Positions 1 to 5,326 of a DNA stretch of 10,115 bases are shown here, piece by piece. Below the pieces are notes generated by a model that did not search any database, was not told the DNA's origin, and worked only from the letters and a program-made list of their open reading frames with translations. Numbering within the stretch: the stretch's first letter is position 1; the number at the start of each line of letters is the position of its first letter. A program made the translations under genes and the position numbers. Origin of the DNA: Thermoflexus hugenholtzii JAD2 (lineage in GTDB: Bacteria; Chloroflexota; Dehalococcoidia; UBA2979). The stretch lies in assembly GCA_945889565.1 (NCBI GenBank), contig CAMDBZ010000036.1, positions 1 through 10,115 on the forward strand, given 5' to 3'.

Positions 1-44
1 CGGCTCCGCCACGGTTGAAGGGGCGGGTATGAGGGGCCGGGACG

Positions 45-914
45 ATGCAACAGGTACGTGGCTGGCGGCTGTGGGCCGCTGTGGCGGTGGTGGTAGTGGC
101 GCTGGGCGTTGTGGGCGTGCTGGCGACGCGCGGGGGCGGGGATGGTGGCGACAGCGTGGGCGCGGGAGCCGGCGCGGGGGGCTCGACGGCGGGCGAAGCG
201 GGCGAGGCGCCAGCGCTCACCTCGTACAAGTACGCGCTGACGATGGAGATCTCAGGCCGTCTGGCCGGGCCGCTGGTCCCCGGCGAGGGATCGCTGACGC
301 CGCTCACGTTCGCCGTGACCGGCGAGATGGTGACGCCCGATCGCGAGCGTTCGACCGTGAAGGCGGACCTCGGTTTCATGAAGCTGAACATGGAGACGAT
401 CCAGGTCGGCGACCGCGCGTGGACGCGCGAAGACGGCGGCGCGTGGGAGCCGCAGCAGGGGGTGAACACGAGCGACGGCGGCTGGGAGTTCGATCCGGCG
501 GCGCTCCTGACGGGCGGCACGGGGCTCGACGGGCGCGCGGTGGCGCGCATCCGCAACGGGCTGCGCGACATGCAGTCGACGCGGGAGCGGGTGAACGGCG
601 TGGACGCGCTGCGCTACTCGCTGAACGCGGAGGCGCTGATGCGTGTGTTCGGTGACGACGCGCAGCTGCTGCCGGAGGAAGCGGAGCTCAGCAGCGACGC
701 GAGGCTGTGGGTGACACGCGCGGGTGGCATCCCCGTGCGCTTCAGCCTGGAGGCGCGCGGGCGCGGCGAGCCGGGCGTGCTGAAGCTCGAGCTGAATATC
801 ACGGACCTGAACTCGTCGGCGATCCGCATCGAGCCGCCCGTCTACGCGCGGACCCTCACCCCCAAACCCCTCTCCCGGGGACCGGGCGAGGGGGGGACGA
901 CGTGCGCTGGCTAG
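45..914 (+). CDS. Membrane-anchored extracytoplasmic protein, LppX/LolA-like fold suspected
   Basis: 289 residues. Residues 9-26 are an unbroken Val/Ala/Leu helix after Arg5 and Arg8, so this is a signal anchor or signal peptide; there is no lipobox Cys. A Gly/Ala/Ser-rich linker (about 30-55) follows. The exported domain starts at LTSYKYALTMEISG (58-71), and the segment 221-265 (LWVTRAGGIPVRFSLEA, then alternating beta strands ending in RIEPP) resembles the LppX/LprG/LolA-like single-sheet lipid-binding lipoproteins. That resemblance is by pattern only; no specific function can be assigned. The ATG is supported by GAGGGG at 31-36, eight bases upstream. TGA at 16-18 could end a preceding gene. 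The last ~20 residues (from 270) are encoded by a palindromic repeat and are probably not part of the original fold. The stop TAG shares CTAG with the stop of the convergent HTH gene. Confidence 0.75.
   Translation: MQQVRGWRLWAAVAVVVVALGVVGVLATRGGGDGGDSVGAGAGAGGSTAGEAGEAPALTSYKYALTMEISGRLAGPLVPGEGSLTPLTFAVTGEMVTPDRERSTVKADLGFMKLNMETIQVGDRAWTREDGGAWEPQQGVNTSDGGWEFDPAALLTGGTGLDGRAVARIRNGLRDMQSTRERVNGVDALRYSLNAEALMRVFGDDAQLLPEEAELSSDARLWVTRAGGIPVRFSLEARGRGEPGVLKLELNITDLNSSAIRIEPPVYARTLTPKPLSRGPGEGGTTCAG
853..896 (+). repeat. Palindromic interspersed repeat, copy 1
   Basis: Starts CCCTCACCCCC and contains a hairpin: left arm CCCCTCTCCCGG (867-878), loop GGA, right arm CCGGGCGAGGGG (882-893). There is one mismatch: C where A is needed to pair with T. 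The same mismatch recurs in the copies at 1299 and 9623, which marks these as one repeat family rather than chance G/C hairpins. This copy lies inside the last codons of the plus-strand gene and just before the stop of the convergent HTH gene, so it could also act as a terminator. Confidence 0.75.
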
Positions 915-1126
915 AGCAGGCGGCGGATCGGCTTGCGGCCGGGTCGCGGGTCGTAGTTGGACTTGAACATCTCGAGCTTGTCGCGCTCGATGAGGTATTT
1001 GCCGGCGAAGAGCACGGCGGGCACGCGCCGCTGCTTGATCAGGCGGCGCAGGCTCTGCGGGTGGATGCCGAGCTCGCGCGCGGCCTCCACGAGGTCGAGA
1101 TAGTCGTTGAACGGGGAGTCAGGCAC
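911..1126 (-). CDS. Small excisionase-type helix-turn-helix DNA-binding protein
   Basis: 71 residues, nearly all one winged-HTH/MerR-like domain of the HTH_17 (excisionase) type. Residues 10-27 (LDLVEAARELGIHPQSLRR) match the LTVEEAAELLGVSPSTVYRLI pattern; LIKQRRVPAVLFAGKYLIERDKL then gives the turn and the wing with the usual Ile-x-Arg-x-x-Leu ending. A basic tail (RPGRKPIRRLL) follows. The GTG start is the only start codon downstream of the in-frame TGA at 1172-1174. GGA about a dozen bases upstream is a poor ribosome site. It is probably a stand-alone DNA-binding regulator: no integrase or phage gene lies nearby, so a true excisionase role is unlikely. Its own promoter carries an operator-like palindrome, which suggests autoregulation. 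It lies downstream of the cysteine desulfurase on the same strand, with about 270 bases between. Confidence 0.8.
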   Translation of the reverse strand: MPDSPFNDYLDLVEAARELGIHPQSLRRLIKQRRVPAVLFAGKYLIERDKLEMFKSNYDPRPGRKPIRRLL

Positions 1127-1186
1127 GTACGTTGTTCCATCGTCTGGGGTCCGGGCTGGGGGCCGAAGTGCTCAGGCGCGTACGCA

Positions 1187-1216
1187 ATCATAGCAGCCGC
1201 GGTGTGACCGCGTAAA
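1187..1216 (-). promoter_or_regulatory. Promoter with embedded operator upstream of the HTH gene
   Basis: Minus strand: -10 TATGAT (1192-1187), preceded by TGC as in extended -10 promoters; -35 TTTACG (1216-1211); spacer 18 bases. Between them is a perfect inverted repeat CGCGGT-GTG-ACCGCG (1198-1212), where a bound dimer would block RNA polymerase. The HTH start is about 60 bases downstream. Seen by eye; no transcript data. Confidence 0.5.
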
Positions 1217-1238
1217 GCGCATAGGCAGTTCTTTGGGG

Positions 1239-1269
1239 CCCTCTCCCCCGGGGCGGCGGGTCGCCCCGG
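1239..1269 (+). repeat. GC hairpin, possibly a diverged remnant of the palindromic repeat
   Basis: CCCTCTCCCC (1239-1248) matches the left arm of the repeat family. It runs into a perfect 8-bp hairpin, CCGGGGCG (1248-1255) with CGCCCCGG (1262-1269) and a six-base loop. There is no T run on either side, so a Rho-independent terminator is not well supported. Lies between the cysteine desulfurase and the HTH gene. Confidence 0.35.
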
Positions 1270-1298
1270 CACCGTCGACGTCGCACGCAATGCCGGAG

Positions 1299-1345
1299 CC
1301 CTCACCCCCCGGCCCCCTCTCCCCGCGCGGCGGGGCGAGGGGGAG
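1299..1345 (+). repeat. Palindromic interspersed repeat, copy 2
   Basis: Left arm CCCCCTCTCCCCG (1313-1325), loop CGCGG, right arm CGGGGCGAGGGGG (1331-1343), with the family's T/C mismatch. Its first 24 bases are identical to those of the copy at 9623. It ends about 50 bases beyond the cysteine desulfurase stop codon, on that gene's 3' side. Confidence 0.75.
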
Positions 1346-1396
1346 ACGGAACGGGGTGCGCTTGTACGTGCGCGAGGCGGCGGAGCTGGCGTCGAG

Positions 1397-2593
1397 CTAG
1401 GGGAGCGCGGGGGCGGCGGCGAGGCGCACTTGCTCGATCACTGCGGGCAGCGCCGCGGCGACGCGGTCGATGTCCGCCTCGGTGAGGGTGGGCCAGGTGG
1501 TGAGGCGCAGCGAGCCGATCGCGCGCTCGAGCGGCACGCCCATGGCGACGAGCACGTGCGAGGGCTCCCACGTCGCGGAGGTGCAGGCGGCGCCGGCCGA
1601 GCACTCGATGCCGATGGCGTCAAGCGCATCGACGAGCGACTCGCCCTCGACGCCGTCGAAGCACAGGTGCAGGTTGTGCGGCAGTCGCTCCGTCGGGTGA
1701 CCGTTGAGGTGCAGGTCGCCGAGGCTTGCGCGCAGGCGCGCGAGCAGGCGGTCGCGCAGCATCGCGGCGCGCGCGCTGAACTGCTCGCGCTCGGCCTGGG
1801 CGAGGGCGAGCGCGACGGCGAGCCCGACGATGCCGGCGACGTTCTCGGTGCCGGAGCGGCGCTGGCGTTCCTGGCCGCCGCCGGAGAGCTGCTCGAGGAA
1901 GGGCACGCCGCGGCGGATGTAGAGCACGCCGGTGCCCTTGGGGCCGCCGAACTTGTGCCCGGAGAGCGAGAGCAGGTCGACGCCGAGCGTGTCGACGTCG
2001 AGCGGGAGGGAGGTGGCGGCCTGCACGGCGTCGGTGTGGAAGGGGATCGGGCGGCCGAGCTCGCGGGCGCGGGCGCGCAGCAGGCGCGCGATGGCGGCGA
2101 CGGGCTGCACGGTGCCGACTTCGTTGTTGGCGTACATGACGGAGACGAGCGCGGTGTCTGGGCGGACGGCGTCGGCGACTTGCGCGGGGTCGACGCAGCC
2201 GTGCTGGTCGACGGGGAGCAGCTCGATGTCGAAGCCGAAGCGTTCGAGGTATTGCGCGGAGTGGAGCACGGCGTGGTGCTCGACTTCGGTGGTGATGATG
2301 TGTGCGCCGGCGCCGGCGTCGCGCTGCGCGAAGCCGACGCCTTTGAGGGCGGCGTTGATGCTTTCGGTGCCGCCGGAGGTGAAGACGATTTCTTCGGGGA
2401 GGGCGCCGAGGGCGGCGGCGATCTGCTCGCGCGCGGCGGTGACGGCATCGGCGGCGCGGCGGCCGTGGGCGTAGTGGCCGGAGGGGTTGCCGAAGTCGGC
2501 GGCGAAGTAGGGGAGCATGGCCTGGAGCGCCTCGGCGCGGAGCGGGGTGGAGGCGGCGGCGTCGAGGTAGATGGGGGGGTCGTGGTGGGGCAT
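1397..2593 (-). CDS. Cysteine desulfurase, NifS/IscS type (PLP-dependent class V aminotransferase fold)
   Basis: 398 residues, full length for the family. It takes sulfur from L-cysteine as an enzyme persulfide, giving alanine, and supplies Fe-S cluster or tRNA thiolation pathways in the cytoplasm. Visible landmarks, numbered from this start: YLDAAASTP (9-17), GNPSG (35-39), SGGTES (73-78), VEHHAV with the PLP-stacking His106, HTDAVQ with Asp188, SGHKFGGPKG with the PLP Lys214, RSGTEN (246-251), and the catalytic loop SAGAACTS with Cys337 followed by EPSHVL. This loop is the group I (NifS/IscS) form, with Ala-Ala where Gly-Ser is usual. The frame stays open upstream to 2740, but the ATG at 2593 gives the family N terminus directly. 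That ATG has no ribosome site, which fits a leaderless transcript. No IscU, IscA or mnmA neighbour is seen, so the sulfur acceptor is unknown. Confidence 0.95.
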   Translation of the reverse strand: MPHHDPPIYLDAAASTPLRAEALQAMLPYFAADFGNPSGHYAHGRRAADAVTAAREQIAAALGALPEEIVFTSGGTESINAALKGVGFAQRDAGAGAHIITTEVEHHAVLHSAQYLERFGFDIELLPVDQHGCVDPAQVADAVRPDTALVSVMYANNEVGTVQPVAAIARLLRARARELGRPIPFHTDAVQAATSLPLDVDTLGVDLLSLSGHKFGGPKGTGVLYIRRGVPFLEQLSGGGQERQRRSGTENVAGIVGLAVALALAQAEREQFSARAAMLRDRLLARLRASLGDLHLNGHPTERLPHNLHLCFDGVEGESLVDALDAIGIECSAGAACTSATWEPSHVLVAMGVPLERAIGSLRLTTWPTLTEADIDRVAAALPAVIEQVRLAAAPALP

Positions 2594-2610
2594 GGGGGTA
2601 GGATGCCCCA
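2586..2610. promoter_or_regulatory. Perfect dyad (operator candidate) across the cysteine desulfurase start codon
   Basis: TGGGGCAT (2586-2593), nine-base spacer, ATGCCCCA (2603-2610): an exact 8-bp inverted repeat. One arm ends in the start codon and the other overlaps the predicted -10 element, so a bound dimer or an mRNA hairpin would control both transcription and initiation. The binding protein is unknown; an Fe-S or Cys-responsive regulator, or the nearby HTH protein, would be guesses. Confidence 0.4.
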
Positions 2611-2629
2611 CGGGGGTATGGGTGGTCAA
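2600..2629 (-). promoter_or_regulatory. Candidate leaderless promoter of the cysteine desulfurase gene
   Basis: Minus strand: -35 TTGACC (2629-2624), 18-base spacer, -10 CATCCT (2605-2600). Six bases then separate the -10 from the A of the ATG at 2593, which puts the expected transcription start exactly on the start codon. This agrees with the absence of a Shine-Dalgarno sequence. The -10 is weak, so this is tentative. Confidence 0.35.
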
Positions 2630-2786
2630 TGGTGTGCCGGGATAGCAGATAGGGACGCGAGAACCGGACCCGCTTCGGATGCCGGGTGGGTGCGTCCGGG
2701 CAAGGAACGAAGCAGCGAGACACGACGAGGCAGGTCCCACAGCAGAGATGCCGCGGTGCCAAAAAGCCGATCGCGTGCGACACGCA

Positions 2787-2812
2787 GGAGGCCGGGCGAG
2801 CGCCCGGCCTTC
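2787..2812 (-). terminator. Strong GC hairpin downstream of the surface-protein ORF
   Basis: AGGCCGGGCG (2789-2798) and CGCCCGGCCT (2801-2810) are exact complements, closing as a 9-bp stem on a four-base loop, extendable by a G-T and a G-C pair. It begins about 30 bases past the stop of the minus-strand ORF ending at 2840. The nearest T run (TTTTT on the minus strand, 2765-2761) is more than 20 bases further on, so it is not a textbook Rho-independent terminator, but hairpins of this form are common at gene ends in GC-rich genomes. Confidence 0.55.
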
Positions 2813-2839
2813 CGCGTCATCCTACGAAGAAGCGTGAAG

Positions 2840-4654
2840 CTACGACTGGCTGAAGTTCCCGGTCACCGTCCCAGCGTTGGTGCCGGTGCCGGGGTCCTTT
2901 TCCGTCGCGTTGCCCCTGACCACGCCCGTAGCCGTGATCGTGAGGTTCCCGACACCGGACTCCTCGACGTTGCCGTCGACGCGCCCGGAGACCGTCAGGC
3001 TGCCGGCGTCCCGCTCGGTCACGTTGCCCTTCACGGACCCCGCGACCACCACGTCGCCGACGCCGCTCTCCTGGACGTTCCCGTCAACTGCACCGGCCAC
3101 GCGAACGTCGCCGGTGCCGCTCTCCTGGACATCGCCCTTGGCGCACGCGCCGGCGGCGACGATTACGGAGCCCGCGCCGAGCTGCTCGATGTTGCCTTCG
3201 ACGCAGCCGAGGACGGTCAGCGAGCCGTCGGTAATCCGGATGTTGCCCTTGACCGTCCCGGCGACGAACCAGTCGCCTGTCAGGTTGTGGTTCTGGTTGC
3301 TGTTCTGCAGCGTGCGCGTGCAGGCCGTCTGGCTTGTCAGTCCACCCGTCGAAGTGCCCGTCGGGCAGGGCGTCGCGGTCGTGGCGCCGCCCGCCGCGAC
3401 GTACGTGTCCACCGGTGCCAGCGTGCACGCCGTAGCGCCGGCCGTGGAGCTGAACGTGCCGGGTGCGCACGGCGTCGCCGCCGTCGACCCCGCCCCACCC
3501 ACGTACGAGCCAGCGGGCGCCGGTGTGCACTCGGTCGCGCCGCTGGCGGAGCTGAAGGTGCCAGCGGGACAGGGTGTGGCCGAGGTCGCGCCGGCCGTTG
3601 GGACGTACGAGCCAGCCGGAGCGGGCGTACATGGGGTGTTGCCGGTAGCGCTGTACGTGCCAGCAGAACATGGCACGGGACGCGGGTTCACGACGATTGT
3701 GAGCGTGCCGGTGACCGCGTCGGGGTTGGCGCCGTTCGCGGCCTTCACGGTGAAGTTGTGCGTGCCGGCTGTCGTCGGTGTGCCCGACAGCACGCCCACT
3801 GGCGACAACGTGAGGCCAGCCAGCAGACCGCCGCTCGCCACCGTCACCGTCGGAGCCGGTGTGCCGGTCACGATGAAGGCGAAGTTGTAGGGCGTCCCGA
3901 CGGTCGCCGGGGTCGGTGGGGTACCCGTGATGGTAGGCGCCACGGGTGCAGGATCGACGACGATGGTGAGCGAGCCCGTCACCGCGTCCGGCGTCACGCC
4001 GTTTGCGGCCTTCAGCGTAAACGTGTACGTACCCACCAGGTTCGGCGTGCCCGATAGCACGCCCGCGCTCGACAGCTCAAGGCCCGGCGGCACGCCGCCG
4101 GTGCTTACCGTCACCGTCGGAGCCGGCGTGCCCGTCGTGGTGAAAGCGAAATTGTAGGGCGTGCCGGTCGTAGCGGGCGTTGGCGGGGCGCCCGTGATGG
4201 TCGGAGCGACGCCAATCGGGAGCGCAACGCCACCGGGGTCTGAGACCGCCCCGTTGACTTCTCCGTCTGCGTCGCCAAGACCGCCGTCAGCGATCGTGAG
4301 CGTCAGCACGTTGTCGCCATCGTTGTCCCCGAGTAGCGACGACACGTTCACGCAGTTGGGACCGATGACTTTCCAGTATTCCTGGCCAGGGGGGATCGGC
4401 CCCGGATAGGTTATTCGCACGGTGACCCCCGTTCCTGGCTTCAGGCCAGTGACGGTCCATGCCAAGAGGCCGAAGGGGAACGACACGTTCTCAGGTTTGC
4501 CCGCGAGTGGTAGATCGATCTCATGTACTGCGGACAGGCTCTGGAGAGTGCCCGCGTCAGTGGCAATCTCGATTTCGCCCGAGCCGGTCGCCGATTCGAC
4601 GCGTCCCGTGGGGGGCGCGGTTGTCGAAGGCGATCCCGTAATGAACCCGACCAT
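2840..4654 (-). CDS. Mosaic surface-type protein: choice-of-anchor U-like domain, two Ig-like domains, Cys-rich repeats, beta-helix repeats
   Basis: From the ATG at 4654, 604 residues. Domains in order: (1) about 19-145, IATDAGTLQSLSAVHE, KPENVSFPFGLLAWTVTGL, VTVRITYPGPIPPG and LTLTIADGGLGDADGEVNG, the pattern of the choice-of-anchor U domain; (2) two putative Ig (He_PIG-type) domains at about 149-237 and 238-326, each running from VAPTITG to LTIVV; (3) eight cysteines at alternating ~14/20 spacing (about 329-445), as in ephrin-receptor/GCC2-GCC3-like repeats; (4) seven or eight turns of an 18-residue repeat (GxVxGNVxESGxGDVxV), a bactofilin- or polymer-forming-like beta helix. The protein ends after the helix, with no TM, sorting signal or LPXTG. 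No signal peptide is visible. The frame is open to 5008, but its first ~50 codons mirror the hydrolase frame, so the start is uncertain and the gene may be 5'-truncated. An AT-rich island at 4701-4715 could hold a promoter. Likely role is adhesion or matrix, by inference. Confidence 0.7.
   Translation of the reverse strand: MVGFITGSPSTTAPPTGRVESATGSGEIEIATDAGTLQSLSAVHEIDLPLAGKPENVSFPFGLLAWTVTGLKPGTGVTVRITYPGPIPPGQEYWKVIGPNCVNVSSLLGDNDGDNVLTLTIADGGLGDADGEVNGAVSDPGGVALPIGVAPTITGAPPTPATTGTPYNFAFTTTGTPAPTVTVSTGGVPPGLELSSAGVLSGTPNLVGTYTFTLKAANGVTPDAVTGSLTIVVDPAPVAPTITGTPPTPATVGTPYNFAFIVTGTPAPTVTVASGGLLAGLTLSPVGVLSGTPTTAGTHNFTVKAANGANPDAVTGTLTIVVNPRPVPCSAGTYSATGNTPCTPAPAGSYVPTAGATSATPCPAGTFSSASGATECTPAPAGSYVGGAGSTAATPCAPGTFSSTAGATACTLAPVDTYVAAGGATTATPCPTGTSTGGLTSQTACTRTLQNSNQNHNLTGDWFVAGTVKGNIRITDGSLTVLGCVEGNIEQLGAGSVIVAAGACAKGDVQESGTGDVRVAGAVDGNVQESGVGDVVVAGSVKGNVTERDAGSLTVSGRVDGNVEESGVGNLTITATGVVRGNATEKDPGTGTNAGTVTGNFSQS
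2843..3277 (-). repeat. 18-residue (54-base) beta-helix coding repeats
   Basis: Seven to eight degenerate units at the 3' end of the surface ORF. Each reads roughly SLTVxGxVxGNVxESGxG; two units are lengthened to 20 residues (around the VAAGACAKGDV and TATGVVRGNA turns). Short hydrophobic-x-hydrophobic strands separated by G and N turns fit a parallel beta helix such as bactofilin or related polymer-forming repeats. Confidence 0.65.
3320..3670 (-). repeat. Cys-rich tandem repeat, about 102 bases per unit
   Basis: Three and a half units of about 34 residues, with the pattern CxxGTxSxxxGxTxC, then APAGSYVxxxGATxATPC. Cysteines are spaced alternately about 14 and 20 residues apart. Sequence identity between units is high (TPAPAGSYV occurs twice), so expansion and contraction by recombination is likely. 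Confidence 0.7.
3677..4210 (-). repeat. Tandem duplication of an Ig-like domain, 267 bases per unit
   Basis: Two adjacent units of 89 codons (4210-3944 and 3943-3677), each beginning VAPTITG and holding TPYNFAF, TGTPAPTVTV, GVLSGTP, KAANG, DAVTG and LTIVV in the same places. This indicates a fairly recent in-frame duplication. Units of this kind match the putative Ig (He_PIG) domains of bacterial surface proteins. Confidence 0.75.
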
Positions 4655-4852
4655 GTCGCCCAGCGGGACTGGACTGTCGAGCAGCGCCCCGTGGGAGTTC
4701 TTCAAACAATATAACCTGTGCCAAACCCCCCATGGGTCGAGGAAACAAGGACGGGGAAGTGACGTATACAGATTTCCGAACTCCGCGTTCTGGATCACCT
4801 GCGTCGAGGCCTCGTCTGCAAATGGAGGCACGGGCCATGTGAAATCGCACGC

Positions 4853-5326
4853 GGGGGGGGTTCCATACGCAGTCCTTAGCGTTTCCCGCGGCCATGAAGC
4901 GCACCCAACTCGCCGCGCTAACTTTGGCCCTCTGCTCCCCCGCGACTTCGGCGGGGCTCCGCGCGGGGAGCCCGGGGAAGTAGGTCGCGTCGCTGAGGTC
5001 GGCGACAAACTTGCCGACTGGGGAATCTACTCCCCCGTCTCCCAGCAGCGTCTTTGTGAAGCACTCGATCGCTGTGATGGGGCTGGTCGAGTCAGACCCG
5101 ATTCCGGCAGCCATCCATTGGCGAAAGGCTTCCCGGTTCTTCACTGACACGTGGTTCGGCGGCCCATCCACTGCGACCACGCTCGCGATGTCCCCGTAGT
5201 TCGCGTCGGCGCCCACTTCGAACGCGATTAGCGCTCCGAGGCTGTGCCCCACCAGCACCTCTCCACCGCCGCTCGGCCGGCGACAGCTCGAAACGACCAC
5301 GTGGGCGGTCCTGACCTGCGCAGCGG
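4853..5326 (-). pseudogene. Alpha/beta-hydrolase fragment, both ends missing
   Basis: In the frame starting just past the TGA of the upstream gene, EVLVGHSLGALIAFEVGA (codons near 5261-5210) is the nucleophile elbow G-H-S-L-G of alpha/beta hydrolases with the preceding beta strand, and SVVAVDGPP is the next strand. The codons are G/C-rich at third positions down to about 4870, as expected for coding DNA. Missing are the N-terminal strands with the oxyanion loop, whose place is taken by the 3' end of the exported-protein gene, and a recognisable Asp and His of the triad. The frame meets eight C's (plus-strand G run, 4853-4860), after which this frame stops looking like protein. Losing one C would join it in frame to the surface ORF. 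It could be a gene remnant, an assembly error or a phase-variable fusion. GTG codons at 5300 and 5258 are the only possible early starts. Confidence 0.5.

Noticed and set aside
45..655. Overlapping plus-strand frame from 29 to 655
   Set aside because: Gly/Arg-rich frame with no protein-like features; the overlapping frame from 45 has a TM segment, beta pattern and ribosome site.
911..1126. Prophage or integrative-element excisionase
   Set aside because: The HTH is of excisionase type, but no integrase, attachment-site repeat or phage gene is visible; the domain is widely used by ordinary regulators.
2593..2740. Upstream extension of the cysteine desulfurase to 2740
   Set aside because: The added 49 residues have no family similarity and cover the promoter and dyad; the family N terminus starts at 2593.
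2680..2765. T-box-like leader upstream of the cysteine desulfurase (TGGCACCGCGG on the minus strand, then CGTTCC..GGACG)
   Set aside because: The 11-base match recalls the T-box bulge, but there is no room for Stem I before the terminator hairpin at 2787-2812, the following hairpin is imperfect, and cysteine desulfurase is not a usual T-box target.
1430..4057. Long open frame of 875 codons on the plus strand
   Set aside because: It is antisense to the cysteine desulfurase and the surface ORF; Ala/Gly/Asp/Arg-rich sequence with no domain, typical of the mirror frame of GC-rich genes.
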